64,000 nt of DNA, from positions 4,297,853 through 4,361,852 of the forward strand of contig NZ_BDFO01000001.1 in the NCBI RefSeq assembly GCF_001748245.1, written 5' to 3'. The notes beneath the pieces were generated by a model. That model saw nothing but the letters and a program-made list of their open reading frames with translations. It did not search any database and was not told the DNA's origin. Position numbers and translations under genes: made by a program. The number at the start of each line of letters is the position of its first letter. Within the stretch, counting starts at the first letter, position 1. The stretch is from Oligoflexus tunisiensis (lineage in GTDB: Bacteria; Bdellovibrionota_B; Oligoflexia; Oligoflexales; Oligoflexaceae). Positions 18,544 through 26,834 of this stretch are shown in pieces.

Positions 18544-19020
18544 CTAGGGTGCGAGGCTCATCAGCCCGACGCCATTTTCCTTATCAAGTGGCACCGAATT
18601 ATGCTCATGCACGATCATCCAATGGCCACCAATTTTCTGCCAGCCGGTGGTATTGCGAGTCCACGCTTCCAGCAACTGGCCGTCGATGGTCATGCCTTTC
18701 ATATGGATGAGACAGTGACTATAGGCCACATCACCATCGGCATGGACGCGCAGGTCATGCTGTTCAAACTCCACGGGGAAATCAAACACATCCGTGAAGC
18801 ATTCCTCCCAGGCCTCTTTCTGATAGGAGCTTTTATTAATAAACTCGGAAGGCGGCATCATATCAAAGGCCCGCACGTCGTTATTATAGAAGGACATGAT
18901 CTTGCGCAGATCGCCTTCGCGAACTGCCTTCGCCAGTTCATATTCCAATGCCCGGATTTCCGCTTCGGCTTGCGACGAATGTTCCTTGAAGAACTCCGGG
19001 ACGATTGCTTCCGTATCCAT
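18544..19020 (-). CDS. SnoaL-like/NTF2-fold protein (ketosteroid isomerase-like)
   Basis: 158 residues. The pattern EIRALEYELAKAVREGDLRK, then IMSFYNNDVRAFDMMPPSEF, a central VRVHADGDVAYS strand and a C-terminal TRNTTGWQKIGGHWMIVHEH strand is the SnoaL/DUF4440 cone-shaped fold. Members are small cytosolic hydrolases, isomerases or ligand-binding domains; no diagnostic catalytic set can be fixed here. An SD (AAGGAGG) precedes the ATG, and it lies 23 bases after the PfpI-like gene on the same strand, so they are likely one operon. Confidence 0.8.
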   Translation of the reverse strand: MDTEAIVPEFFKEHSSQAEAEIRALEYELAKAVREGDLRKIMSFYNNDVRAFDMMPPSEFINKSSYQKEAWEECFTDVFDFPVEFEQHDLRVHADGDVAYSHCLIHMKGMTIDGQLLEAWTRNTTGWQKIGGHWMIVHEHNSVPLDKENGVGLMSLAP

Positions 19021-19043
19021 GATTTGAATCCTCCTTGGGTGCC

Positions 19044-19643
19044 TCAGACCTGGCTTTCTGCGGATGCCGAACGATTCCGACGTGCGGATCGATCATGAAC
19101 GCCTTCAGCGAACTCCTCGATCATCTTTCTGTTGAAAGCGGGTATATCAGCGGGTTTCCGGCTGGTGACAAGGCCCTGATCAGTGACGACCTCCTGGTCC
19201 ATCCACTGGGCTCCGGCATTGATGAGATCGGTTTTCAGAGAGGGCCACGACGTCATCTGCCGACCTTTGACCACGCCGGTTTCAATGAGTATCTGGGGCC
19301 CATGGCAGATCGCAGCGATGGGTTTGCGCGCGTCCACAAAACTTTGCACGAATTGCACGGCCTCTTCATCCATGCGCAGTCGATCCGGGTTCATCACACC
19401 ACCAGGCAGCATAAGAGCCGCATACTCATCCGCGTGAGCCTCGGACAATTCCACATCCACTTTTACCGTTTCGCCCCAGTCGGTATGATTCCAGCCCTTG
19501 ACCGAACCGCCCTTGGGCGCGACGACGTCCACCTGGGCACCGGCGGCTTCGAGCGCTTTTCTGGGTTCCAGAAGTTCCGATTGTTCAAAGCCATCCGTTG
19601 TAAGAATAGCGACACGTTGCCCCTTCAAATGTTGACTTGCCAT
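19044..19643 (-). CDS. PfpI/DJ-1 family protein (protein/nucleotide deglycase-like)
   Basis: 199 residues from the ATG at 19643, chosen for the perfect AGGAGG SD seven bases upstream; the longer frame adds 20 unlikely residues. The class I glutamine-amidotransferase-like fold is clear: VAILTTDGFEQSEL (Glu that supports the nucleophile), LMLPGGVMNPD, and the nucleophile elbow AAICHGPQIL with its catalytic Cys followed by His. Members (PfpI, YhbO, DJ-1) act as chaperone, glyoxalase or deglycase in stress defence. First gene of a pair with the SnoaL-like protein. Confidence 0.88.
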   Translation of the reverse strand: MASQHLKGQRVAILTTDGFEQSELLEPRKALEAAGAQVDVVAPKGGSVKGWNHTDWGETVKVDVELSEAHADEYAALMLPGGVMNPDRLRMDEEAVQFVQSFVDARKPIAAICHGPQILIETGVVKGRQMTSWPSLKTDLINAGAQWMDQEVVTDQGLVTSRKPADIPAFNRKMIEEFAEGVHDRSARRNRSASAESQV

Positions 19644-19709
19644 ACTTTCATCCTCCTGGAGTTGGCATTCAACCCGGGAGACTTGCAATTCCAGGGCCAG
19701 CATGCACGC

Positions 19710-20420
19710 TCAACTTGCGGGGCTCCGGAGCAGAGCATCGACGCGCACAAAGCGGTAACCTTCTGCTGAAAACTTTTGCAGGATGCTTTCCACGGCCGCG
19801 AGCGTTCCGGGTTTGGGTGGTCCCCCATCGTGGAAGATGACGATGGAACCGGGCTGGATATGAGGCAGGGTTTGGGCTTCCAGGACCGGGATCTCCTGTG
19901 TCTCCGTATCCGTCGATTCCACATCCCACGTAATATGCCGACGACCCGTCTGCCAAAGGACATAGGGCAGGATCAGGAACTTTTTGCCATAGGGTGCCCG
20001 AAACATGATTTCACCTTCAAAGCCAAGGCTACGGATCAAGGCATCCGTGCGATTCAGCTCCTCATGAGTCCAGCCTGGCGTCTTGAACAGCATACGCCGG
20101 TGGCTGTAGGAATGGTTGCCGAGCTGATGCCCGGCGGCCACAACCTTTTGCCCCATTTCAGGATGCTGCTCAATGGATCGGCCCATCATGAAAAATGTGG
20201 CCTTGGCATCATGCCTCTGCAGAAGCTCCAGGAGCGGTCCTGTATTATGCGGCGTCGGGCCATCATCAAAGGTGAGCGCGATCAGCTTCTCCGTGGTGGT
20301 TCCACGTTGATGAAGATCTCCGAAAAATTGAAAACTCCGTGCTTTGCTGATCTGCCAGAAGGCGGTGAACAGCAGCATGGCAACGGCCACGCCGATGAAA
20401 ACCTTCCTCGCTCGCTTCAT
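19710..20420 (-). CDS. polysaccharide deacetylase (NodB homology domain)
   Basis: 236 residues from the ATG at 20420 with AGGAG six bases upstream. A single N-terminal hydrophobic segment (VFIGVAVAMLLFTAFW) anchors or exports it. The NodB motifs are all present: TFDDGPTPHN (catalytic base Asp and metal Asp), NHSYSHRRM (metal His pair), RAPYGK (motif 3), WDVESTD (motif 4) and IVIFHDG (motif 5 His). Such enzymes remove N-acetyl groups from peptidoglycan or chitin-like glycans. Activity is expected because no key residue is missing; the glycan is unknown. Confidence 0.9.
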   Translation of the reverse strand: MKRARKVFIGVAVAMLLFTAFWQISKARSFQFFGDLHQRGTTTEKLIALTFDDGPTPHNTGPLLELLQRHDAKATFFMMGRSIEQHPEMGQKVVAAGHQLGNHSYSHRRMLFKTPGWTHEELNRTDALIRSLGFEGEIMFRAPYGKKFLILPYVLWQTGRRHITWDVESTDTETQEIPVLEAQTLPHIQPGSIVIFHDGGPPKPGTLAAVESILQKFSAEGYRFVRVDALLRSPAS

Positions 20421-20448
20421 GCTGACTCCTGGATGACGCTGACGTTCC

Positions 20449-20485
20449 AAAAAAAAAACACGCCCGCCTCCCATCGAAGCGGGCG
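20449..20485 (-). terminator. Rho-independent terminator of the COG3687 gene
   Basis: On the minus strand a 7-bp CGCCCGC/GCGGGCG stem is followed by GTG and an uninterrupted run of about nine T. It lies directly after the stop at 20504. Confidence 0.85.
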
Positions 20486-20503
20486 CTATCCCTTCAGTCA
20501 AGG

Positions 20504-21325
20504 TCACGGGAAATGTCCGGCGGCAGCTTCCAATCCCAGTAAACGACGGCCATGATCCACGAGTCCGTAGTTGTTATGGCGAGCCGGGTGAAATCCGGGA
20601 GCGAAAAAACGCAGGATGTCCCAGGTGACCAGCGGAACCAGACCCTTTTTGCCAAACATAAGTTCGGCAAGCTGCCACCAGGTTTTCCACTTGAACAGGA
20701 GTCCATCACGTTTCAACATGTGAAACATGCGAATCGAAGTATCCCAACAAATTCCGGTGGCCGAATACAGCATGGCCCGGACGCGTTGCCAGTAGGTACC
20801 GCCCGCCTCCACAAAGAGATCCATGGCCACCGCCTTGTGATCGACCTCTTCCAGCGCATGCCAGATCCAGATCTTGCGGAGTTCGGGATCGATGCCCTCG
20901 GGAACCAGGTCGCCCTGCAAGACCTTTTCGCCCAGAACGGCGGTGATATGCTCGGTGGCGACCGTGACGGCAAGCAGGACGAGCGGCGGGACATGCTTTT
21001 GGCCGAAACTGATCTTGTCGTGCAGAAGGGTTTCCATCCAGGCCACATCATAACCGGCACGAGCGAGGCAACGGTTATAGGCCTTGTGAATGGCCGCGTG
21101 ATTTTTTTCCTGCGTGACAAAATCCAGAATCTGTTGCTTCAGCGCCGGCGAACGGGCGCAATGTTCAAAATTCCGAATGGAGGATATGAAAAAATTTTCA
21201 CCTTGCGGGAACAGGGTGGAAAGCGCATTGAAGAAGTGCGTTTTCACTGGATTGTTCTGATACCAAAGCTTTGGCAGGTTCATGGCACGCACGGGTACGG
21301 GATGAATCGTCAGCTCTGTATGCAT
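20504..21325 (-). CDS. COG3687-type predicted metal-dependent hydrolase
   Basis: 273 residues from the ATG at 21325 (GAGG eight bases upstream; a TTG two codons earlier is less likely). The protein is all-helical and carries the conserved carboxylate/His set of this family: QEKNHAAIH, TVATEHITA and WHALEEVDHKAVAMDLF, arranged as in ferritin-like di-iron folds, so a metal cofactor is likely. It also has the hydrophobic C-terminal region typical of the family. It is transcribed divergently from a TetR regulator with a 188-bp gap, a common arrangement for a regulator and its target. Substrate unknown. Confidence 0.8.
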   Translation of the reverse strand: MHTELTIHPVPVRAMNLPKLWYQNNPVKTHFFNALSTLFPQGENFFISSIRNFEHCARSPALKQQILDFVTQEKNHAAIHKAYNRCLARAGYDVAWMETLLHDKISFGQKHVPPLVLLAVTVATEHITAVLGEKVLQGDLVPEGIDPELRKIWIWHALEEVDHKAVAMDLFVEAGGTYWQRVRAMLYSATGICWDTSIRMFHMLKRDGLLFKWKTWWQLAELMFGKKGLVPLVTWDILRFFAPGFHPARHNNYGLVDHGRRLLGLEAAAGHFP

Positions 21326-21409
21326 GGGCAAGACCTCGGTATTTCATTTTCTCCATAAGGCCAGTATATAATGGTAAGCCCTGGTCTCATACTCGCGTTC
21401 AACTCCGGC

Positions 21410-21419
21410 TCATGCATGA
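21410..21419. promoter_or_regulatory. palindrome, possible TetR operator
   Basis: The perfect 10-bp palindrome TCATGCATGA lies in the divergent region between the COG3687 gene and the TetR gene, where an autoregulatory operator would be expected. Short palindromes occur by chance, so this is tentative. Confidence 0.3.
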
Positions 21420-21513
21420 AGGTATGCAACCGGAATCATTATGAAATCAGGACGCATCCCCAACCAGAGTCCGGGCCCGGGATGGGATTACTCCGGTTTC
21501 ATGGAGCGTTAAT

Positions 21514-22122
21514 ATGACCACAGCCTTTCGCAAAGCTCCCAAGCAAAAACGTTCGCAGAGTCTCGTGGATGATGTCATGGAAGCGACCGCGAAATTGATT
21601 CCCGACTTTGGTTTTGATCGCGCGACGACCAACAAGATCGCGGAACTGGCCGGCGTCAGCATTGGTTCCCTGTACCGCTATTTTCCTAACAAGGAAGCCA
21701 TCTTTATTTCCCTGATCCAAAGGGTCGAGGAAAATCATCGGGACCAGCTGCGCGAGGCCCTGCAGTCCGTGCGCCCTTTGCCCCCGCGGGAGCGGGTGGA
21801 ACCTGTGGTCGCGGCCATCGTTGACCTGGTGATGAAACGCCGTAAGCTCGTGATGGTGCTCTATAGCCATGCGCCGCAGCTCGGTGCCCTGGAATTTCTG
21901 GTACAATCCCGCCAGCGCTTCCGTCGTGAAATTGAAATGGTTCTTCAGGAATTTTCCAGCCACATTCCGAAGCGATCGCCCCAGACCGCCGCCCGTCTGA
22001 TCGTCGGCTGCGTGCACGGTGTTCTGGAGGATCTGGTCCAGGACGACAGCGCGGATGAGGTCGTGGACACGGTGAAAAAGGAGCTGGCCGAACTCTTCTG
22101 CTGTTATCTCTTTGTGGAATAA
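21514..22122 (+). CDS. TetR/AcrR family transcriptional regulator
   Basis: 202 residues. The N-terminal 60 residues hold the TetR HTH: SLVDDVMEATAKLIPDFGFD, then TTNKIAELAGVSIGSLYRYF with PNKEAIF after it, the family hallmark. The C-terminal ligand domain is helical and hydrophobic (VVAAIVDLVMKRRKLVMVLY). Divergent from the COG3687 gene, which it probably represses. SD GGAG precedes the ATG. Confidence 0.92.
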   Translation: MTTAFRKAPKQKRSQSLVDDVMEATAKLIPDFGFDRATTNKIAELAGVSIGSLYRYFPNKEAIFISLIQRVEENHRDQLREALQSVRPLPPRERVEPVVAAIVDLVMKRRKLVMVLYSHAPQLGALEFLVQSRQRFRREIEMVLQEFSSHIPKRSPQTAARLIVGCVHGVLEDLVQDDSADEVVDTVKKELAELFCCYLFVE

Positions 22123-22125
22123 TGA

Positions 22126-23349
22126 CTATTCAATCAACCGATAGGCATCCTGATAGGCCTGCGGCAGACGCTGGCTCAGCTCAGGATGCTGATCGATCGC
22201 GACCTCGACATCACGGCGGAAGTCCTGCATGATCCCGGGCAGCGCTGCGGTCAACTGCTTCAGGACGTTTTTATCCACGCCCGAGAAAACTTTGATCTGC
22301 ATGTAAAACGGCATCTGCCGGATGATGGCATCGTAAGCGGCATCGGGCATATCCGCCGGAAGGATTTCGATCAGAGGGCGCTCCCCCGCGGCCGGAAAGG
22401 GAACAAGTTCCGTGGCGGCAAAGACACCCGCGATGGTCGTCCCGTGTTCATAGGCGTCCAGAATCTCTCGCACGGAAGCCGCGACCGCCTGAGCCGGCAG
22501 CTGAATGGCAGGATCAACCAGGGAATTTTCCCAGAAAAGCTGCGCATCACAACGGGTGAGCCAGCGATCCCCGCGCGCATTGCGGACGTTCAGTCCGTGT
22601 TCGCCGGACTCGCGAACTTCACCGTCGCTATCATGAATGACCTTGGCCAGAGTGCCCGCCGCACGTTCATTCAACTGGACGAAACCCGCCCATTTGAGTA
22701 TCTGGGCCCGCGGCGCCCGCACATGCCCTGCGGCAAAGCCATCGGTAAGGAAATGATCGGCGAAGCCATTCACAAAGAGGGCCTGGGTGAAGAGTGTGCG
22801 CGCCCGGACGGGATTCGTGGCGGCATGATCGTGCGCCTGCAGGGCCAGCGCCAGGGCCCGGCTGTGATACTTCACATAGGCGAGCATATTGTAAAAGCCA
22901 AAGTGGGATTCATTCGCCAGAACGAGGCTCAGATAATCCGGATAATTCCAGGCAAAGGCCAGACTGAAGTCAGGATAGGCCTCGTCCGAATGCCCGTGCA
23001 GGAAATTTTCGATCGTCTCCACTTCCTTCTGGAAAAGCTTTTTGACGTCATGCGGATCGTTCCGATGCCATTTCCATAGGGGCTCCACCTTTTCCAGGTA
23101 GATATCCTCCGGAGTCGCATAAAAATCCCCGCTGAAGGCCACGAGTTCTCCATAGGTAAAACTCATCTGACCATCCGCCCGCACAATCCGCGGCGCACAG
23201 GAACCGGCGGTGTCGCAGGCGGTGCGATAGCCGAGATCACCGAGGATAACGTGCTCACCCGAATTGAAATCAAGCGTCGACTCGGCGGACGGCTGCGGCG
23301 CACAGCCCAGCATAAGAAGCGTGATGATCCATAAACATGACTGTCTCAT
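22126..23349 (-). CDS. zinc-dependent phospholipase C-like lipoprotein
   Basis: 407 residues from the ATG at 23349, where AGGGAG is seven bases upstream. Signal with lipobox LMLGC. Key segment is FADHFLTDGFAAGHVRAPR, the His-rich motif of zinc-dependent phospholipase C/S1-P1 nuclease folds, with additional candidates WKWHRNDPHD, HGHSDEAYPDF and QAHDHAATNPV that would supply the tri-zinc ligands. Long insertions make it larger than the Bacillus enzymes. Predicted to cut phospholipid head groups or be a surface variant of this fold; lipidation would place it at the membrane. Its stop lies three bases from the convergent TetR stop. Confidence 0.7.
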   Translation of the reverse strand: MRQSCLWIITLLMLGCAPQPSAESTLDFNSGEHVILGDLGYRTACDTAGSCAPRIVRADGQMSFTYGELVAFSGDFYATPEDIYLEKVEPLWKWHRNDPHDVKKLFQKEVETIENFLHGHSDEAYPDFSLAFAWNYPDYLSLVLANESHFGFYNMLAYVKYHSRALALALQAHDHAATNPVRARTLFTQALFVNGFADHFLTDGFAAGHVRAPRAQILKWAGFVQLNERAAGTLAKVIHDSDGEVRESGEHGLNVRNARGDRWLTRCDAQLFWENSLVDPAIQLPAQAVAASVREILDAYEHGTTIAGVFAATELVPFPAAGERPLIEILPADMPDAAYDAIIRQMPFYMQIKVFSGVDKNVLKQLTAALPGIMQDFRRDVEVAIDQHPELSQRLPQAYQDAYRLIE

Positions 23350-23468
23350 GGCCATACTCCCTGCGGCGCATAAAAATATCCACGAACATATTGCTAATTC
23401 TGTTCCAGATATCGCAGGGATTCAATTTTTTGGGAAGACAATATTGCGAAAGAAGAAAGGAGCGGGGG

Positions 23469-23501
23469 GTGAGGCAGCCCGTGCGGACGAAGCTGCCTCA
23501 C
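23469..23501 (-). terminator. hairpin after the MCP-like gene
   Basis: A 10-bp perfect stem GTGAGGCAGC/GCTGCCTCAC with a 13-base loop, eight bases after the stop of the minus-strand gene at 23509. The following minus-strand sequence is C/T-rich rather than a pure T run. Confidence 0.6.
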
Positions 23502-23508
23502 CTGCGAC

Positions 23509-25299
23509 TTATTGTCCAACCGAAGCCAGGGTGACCTTGGGAACCCGGTTCGGATTCTGCTGGGGCTTGACCTCAGGTTCGTGGGACTCGAAATTTTCCT
23601 CGAGCCGGGCAAACATTTTCTTGAAATCAGCGATCTTGTGAACGATCACTTCCTCGACCGCTGGAATCTGGTTTTCATGATGAGGGTTAGGCTCACGCGG
23701 CTCCTGGATTGAGGTCTGGTTCATGCTCACCACCCAGGTCGCTGCATTTTGCTTGGTTTCATTGGCATGACGGATCGCCGAGGCCACCGCCTGCGTGCTC
23801 TCCATCAGAAGTTTTTCACAGTGTCCCAGCTCGAAATGCTGCTTGGTCAAAAGGTTCGACAGCTTCTCACACTGCAGCGTGATGTTCCCACTCTCCTCAT
23901 TGAAGCGCCGATGCATGGAACCCACCGCATCGAGCAGCACCAGGATCTCCTGCGAGATGCGCGAAGTGTCATCGCCCAGATCGCGGGTCTCATTCAATTT
24001 GGTCATGTGAATATGGACTTCACTGCTCAGTAGCGAAAGATCAGAGATGGCATACTTCGCGGCGGCGACGTCGTTGCGATAGGCTTCCTCAATCCGCTTG
24101 ACGGAGACGAAGGCATGCTCCGATTTCTGGCCCGCTTCCAAAAGGAAGTGCTGCGCCTTGTCGAGTTCAGGCTGTCCGACATCCACGTATTCTTTCAGCT
24201 GGATGGTGTAATTATGGAATTCCACCGCCAGGCTGCGAATATCGGAACTCACGCTGAAGTAGTCACCCTGACCATCGGCGTGCCGTGCGTATTCGAGCGA
24301 GAGTTGCATCATGTGGCGATTCATTTTCTCGACCAGTTCGTCGATTCGCGAGATCACCACACCCATGTTTTCCGATTTCTGCTTATAGCTGTTCACCAGC
24401 TTGCTGGCGCTGTGCACGTCCTCGCGCGATTCGCTGATGGCTTCCACCATTTTTTCGATGGTCTTGTGCACCGAGAAGGAACCGCTCTGGACCTCCTTCA
24501 GTTTCTCTTCGATCCGATTCACCTTCTGATGAATGATCTTTTCACTCAGAATGGCCTCATGCAGAAGGCGCATGGTCGAAGCGTGCATACTGGCGATACT
24601 CTTCGAACGATCCAGCAGCTGATCATGGTTCTGCCGAATCTGCGAGAGCACTCCAGAAAGGTTATTCTTCTTCCATTCGATACGGTTGGACGCTGTGAAG
24701 TTCGCGCTCTCCCGGCACATCGCGACCAGCGCCTGGACCCGCGAGAGACCCTTGCCCAAAAGACTATGACTATTCATCAGAATCTGGCAGGTCTGCGAGG
24801 TCTGCGACTGCAGCATTTTGATATTATGCTGATGGATCTGCAGCGAAATGCCGGCTGCAACCGGCGCCGACTGCTGCCTCAGGGCGCTTTCCAATTCCGC
24901 CAGGCCATCCTTCAAGGAATGCAGAAGTCCAATGTCAGGGTCGGTCAAAGGCTTCTTCGCATCCTGCGCTTTCGCCAGAGCCGCTCCGACAGGAACCTGT
25001 AGTTTATTGCGACGATGCAGAAGGACCATGGTGTGAGCCAGGCCTGCCAGCGAGAAGAACCAGCACCCCATGGACGCCCAGATATGGATCGTCATGTTCT
25101 GATTGCATTTCACCTCGCGTTCACGAATGGCTGGATCGAAACGATAGTCCGAACCCTCCAATTGCCTTTGCAGAGCCGCGGCCCGGCCAATCGAATTACA
25201 ATCAAGATTGGTCGCCTTAACTAAGAAAAATACCCCAAGCAGGTGCAAAAAAACTGCACAGATAAGTCCCGGCAATTTCGACCAATTTAAACCACTCAT
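23509..25299 (-). CDS. membrane-anchored coiled-coil protein, MCP-like but without signalling hairpin
   Basis: 596 residues. Two transmembrane helices (about 10-28 and 74-94) flank a short 45-residue periplasmic loop with two Cys. Residues 110-550 form a long series of helical heptads (for example LSQIRQNHDQLLDRSKSIAS, RIEEKLKEVQSGSFSVHKTI), the layout of a methyl-accepting protein or a mechanosensitive scaffold. I do not see the conserved E-[AI]-A-R-A-G-E hairpin that binds CheA/CheW, so a chemotaxis role is doubtful. The C-terminus is Pro-rich and disordered. Good SD (AAAGGAG). Function unknown; a sensor or envelope scaffold is possible. Confidence 0.65.
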   Translation of the reverse strand: MSGLNWSKLPGLICAVFLHLLGVFFLVKATNLDCNSIGRAAALQRQLEGSDYRFDPAIREREVKCNQNMTIHIWASMGCWFFSLAGLAHTMVLLHRRNKLQVPVGAALAKAQDAKKPLTDPDIGLLHSLKDGLAELESALRQQSAPVAAGISLQIHQHNIKMLQSQTSQTCQILMNSHSLLGKGLSRVQALVAMCRESANFTASNRIEWKKNNLSGVLSQIRQNHDQLLDRSKSIASMHASTMRLLHEAILSEKIIHQKVNRIEEKLKEVQSGSFSVHKTIEKMVEAISESREDVHSASKLVNSYKQKSENMGVVISRIDELVEKMNRHMMQLSLEYARHADGQGDYFSVSSDIRSLAVEFHNYTIQLKEYVDVGQPELDKAQHFLLEAGQKSEHAFVSVKRIEEAYRNDVAAAKYAISDLSLLSSEVHIHMTKLNETRDLGDDTSRISQEILVLLDAVGSMHRRFNEESGNITLQCEKLSNLLTKQHFELGHCEKLLMESTQAVASAIRHANETKQNAATWVVSMNQTSIQEPREPNPHHENQIPAVEEVIVHKIADFKKMFARLEENFESHEPEVKPQQNPNRVPKVTLASVGQ

Positions 25300-25432
25300 G
25301 AATCTCTCCTTTTACTCACGCGTCGGTATTGAAATCAAAGGCGGGTGTCAGTGGATGAGTCCTCCTATCTACTAAATAGAGAAGACTCTTCTGTCAATAT
25401 CAGGAAAGCTGAAAAGAACGCATGAATTGCGT

Positions 25433-25939
25433 TCAGGCCCTGCGGCGCAGGAATCCGGTGAGAGAATTCATAAAGATTTGATGAGCCGCTTCCGAAGCAA
25501 CTGATGCAAAAAACCCGCGTGAGAGCTTGGTTTTTTTATCCACTGCTTTTTTCGGCTTCTTAATTTTTTCCACCGCGCGTGGGGACGCTGTCGCCAAAAG
25601 CGCACGCGTCATGTGGTGCCGGTGACGTCCACGACGACCGATGAGGAATCCAAGCGTGACACCCACAGCAGCTACCGTCAGGAGGGTTTTCATGGGCTGG
25701 CTGTGCAGAGCCCGCGGCACGCCTTCGATTTTTTCCTGCACCACATGAACAGGCCGCGTCACTTTTCGAGTGACTTCATCGGTTGCTGCGAGTACCTTGT
25801 GCTGGACTTGGTCAAGGGTATCGAGAACTTTCTTCTCGGCTTCCTTTTCCAGGTGATAAATGTTTTCCCGCAACGACGCGCGCTTGGCAGCCATGGCTTC
25901 CTGGATTTCCGACGTGTTTACAGCAAGCTTTTCATCCAT
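25433..25939 (-). CDS. DUF3618/YqjD-like membrane protein
   Basis: 168 residues. The N-terminal half is a charged helix (EIQEAMAAKRASLRENIYHL then EAEKKVLDTLDQVQHKVLAA), followed by one membrane segment with a glycine motif (TLLTVAAVGVTLGFLIGRRG) and a Lys/Arg-rich tail. This is the DUF3618/ElaB-YqjD layout: a C-proximal membrane anchor with a helical cytosolic part, proposed for the family to bind ribosomes or the envelope. It is the third gene of a compact operon with the two small membrane proteins upstream; its start lies inside the end of the holin-like gene (22-bp overlap). Confidence 0.72.
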   Translation of the reverse strand: MDEKLAVNTSEIQEAMAAKRASLRENIYHLEKEAEKKVLDTLDQVQHKVLAATDEVTRKVTRPVHVVQEKIEGVPRALHSQPMKTLLTVAAVGVTLGFLIGRRGRHRHHMTRALLATASPRAVEKIKKPKKAVDKKTKLSRGFFASVASEAAHQIFMNSLTGFLRRRA

Positions 25940-26280
25940 GTAATGTCCTCACGAATTTCGCGGAATACTTGTCCCACGTATTGTTTAATCTGTTTCAATG
26001 AACCCGCCCCCACGAAGAGCAGAATCAAGGACACGACGATCAAAAGACCCCCGCTTAAAAATTGAGCAGATCCCGAACCATCACCGACCATGCGGACCGC
26101 CAGTCCATCGAAGAGTCGCACGATGCCGAAGATCGCCAGCGGCAGACCAAGGAGCAGCAGCGGAATGCCCAGCTTCAGACGGGAGCTTGAGCTTTTCACC
26201 TGTTCCCGGATAAAGGTCACGTGAAGCCGTCCCAGATCCTGAAATTCCTCTTTCACGCGCTCCGCGTTTTGCATTTTCAT
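25918..26280 (-). CDS. YqjE/holin-X-like membrane protein
   Basis: 120 residues with two strong transmembrane helices (LGIPLLLLGLPLAIFGIVRL and FLSGGLLIVVSLILLFVGAG) between an amphipathic N-terminal helix and a charged C-terminal helix. This matches the YqjE/actinobacterial-holin-X type. It overlaps the upstream gene by four bases (ATGA) and the downstream gene by 22 bases, so the three genes are translationally coupled, as in the enterobacterial yqjD-yqjE-yqjK block. Confidence 0.75.
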   Translation of the reverse strand: MKMQNAERVKEEFQDLGRLHVTFIREQVKSSSSRLKLGIPLLLLGLPLAIFGIVRLFDGLAVRMVGDGSGSAQFLSGGLLIVVSLILLFVGAGSLKQIKQYVGQVFREIREDITWMKSLL

Positions 26281-26495
26281 GACCGTACACCGAGGCTATA
26301 GCCCAGGAGCCCCGCCACGCCAAAGGCCAGTCCCAGAGCACCCCACGGATGGGCATCCATCCACTGGCTGGCTTGATCCTTGAGGGTTGGCGCATTGGGA
26401 TCAACCTCATGGGACGCATGGCCTGGATGGAACATGGCACGAAGGCGACTGGTTTTCACAACGCTGGGCTGTATGGTTTCTTCGCTATTTAACAT
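26277..26495 (-). CDS. ElaB/YqjD-type short membrane protein
   Basis: 72 residues from the ATG at 26495, preceded by AGGAGG at an ideal distance. Its C-terminus is the signature of the YqjD/ElaB group: a short W-M-D-x-H-P-W motif (QWMDAHPWGALGLAFGVAGL) leading into a single membrane helix. This terminates the protein a few residues after the helix, which is typical. First gene of the small-protein operon; a sigma-54 type promoter lies upstream at 26534-26549. Confidence 0.8.
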   Translation of the reverse strand: MLNSEETIQPSVVKTSRLRAMFHPGHASHEVDPNAPTLKDQASQWMDAHPWGALGLAFGVAGLLGYSLGVRS

Positions 26496-26533
26496 GGAAC
26501 CTCCTCCCGGATGAAACTCATCCATCGGGGGAT

Positions 26534-26549
26534 TGCAGTCTTTGTGCCA
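26534..26549 (-). promoter_or_regulatory. sigma-54 promoter
   Basis: On the minus strand the sequence TGGCACAAAGACTGCA matches the -24/-12 consensus TGGCACRNNNNTTGCW with the strict GG-N10-GC spacing. Expected start of transcription lies about 25-30 bases before the ATG of the YqjD-like operon. It belongs to a set of similar sites in this block. Confidence 0.72.
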
Positions 26550-26568
26550 GGTCAATGGCCCCAAACGG

Positions 26569-26595
26569 CGAGAGGGCCCGCGGGGGGCCCTCTCG
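26569..26595 (-). terminator. strong hairpin after small ORF
   Basis: An 11-bp perfect stem CGAGAGGGCCC/GGGCCCTCTCG with a 5-base loop. It lies 28 bases beyond the stop of the candidate 59-residue ORF on the minus strand, and upstream of the sigma-54 promoter of the next operon. Confidence 0.6.
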
Positions 26596-26623
26596 GAACA
26601 GTCAGCCTGGATACAGATGGTGT

Positions 26624-26803
26624 TCAGCTGGGGGAATCGTTCACGGTCTGGGGTTCTTCTTCGACTTCTTCTTCAGGCTGAGCTGATGGGGAAGGCTGGA
26701 CATCAGGAAACTTTTGGGCGAAAAAAGCTTCCAGACGGCTGCACGATCTAATGAGTTCGTGATAAGCCTCCCGCCTCCGGAAGTAAATAGTTAAGAACAC
26801 CAA
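26624..26803 (-). CDS. candidate 59-residue small protein downstream of fumC (TTG start)
   Basis: An ORF without ATG lies between the fumC stop and the hairpin. Starting at a TTG (26803) or the GTG after it, it encodes an aromatic/hydrophobic N-terminus (VFLTIYFRRREAYHELIRSC), a middle AFFAQKFPDV and an acidic Pro-rich tail ending EEEVEEEPQTVNDSPS. The composition and the clean end before a hairpin suggest a real product, but no SD is evident, so expression is unproven. Might be co-transcribed with fumC. Confidence 0.35.
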   Translation of the reverse strand: MVFLTIYFRRREAYHELIRSCSRLEAFFAQKFPDVQPSPSAQPEEEVEEEPQTVNDSPS

Positions 26804-26834
26804 GAAATGCTGTCGGCAGCAGGCGACGTATGCC

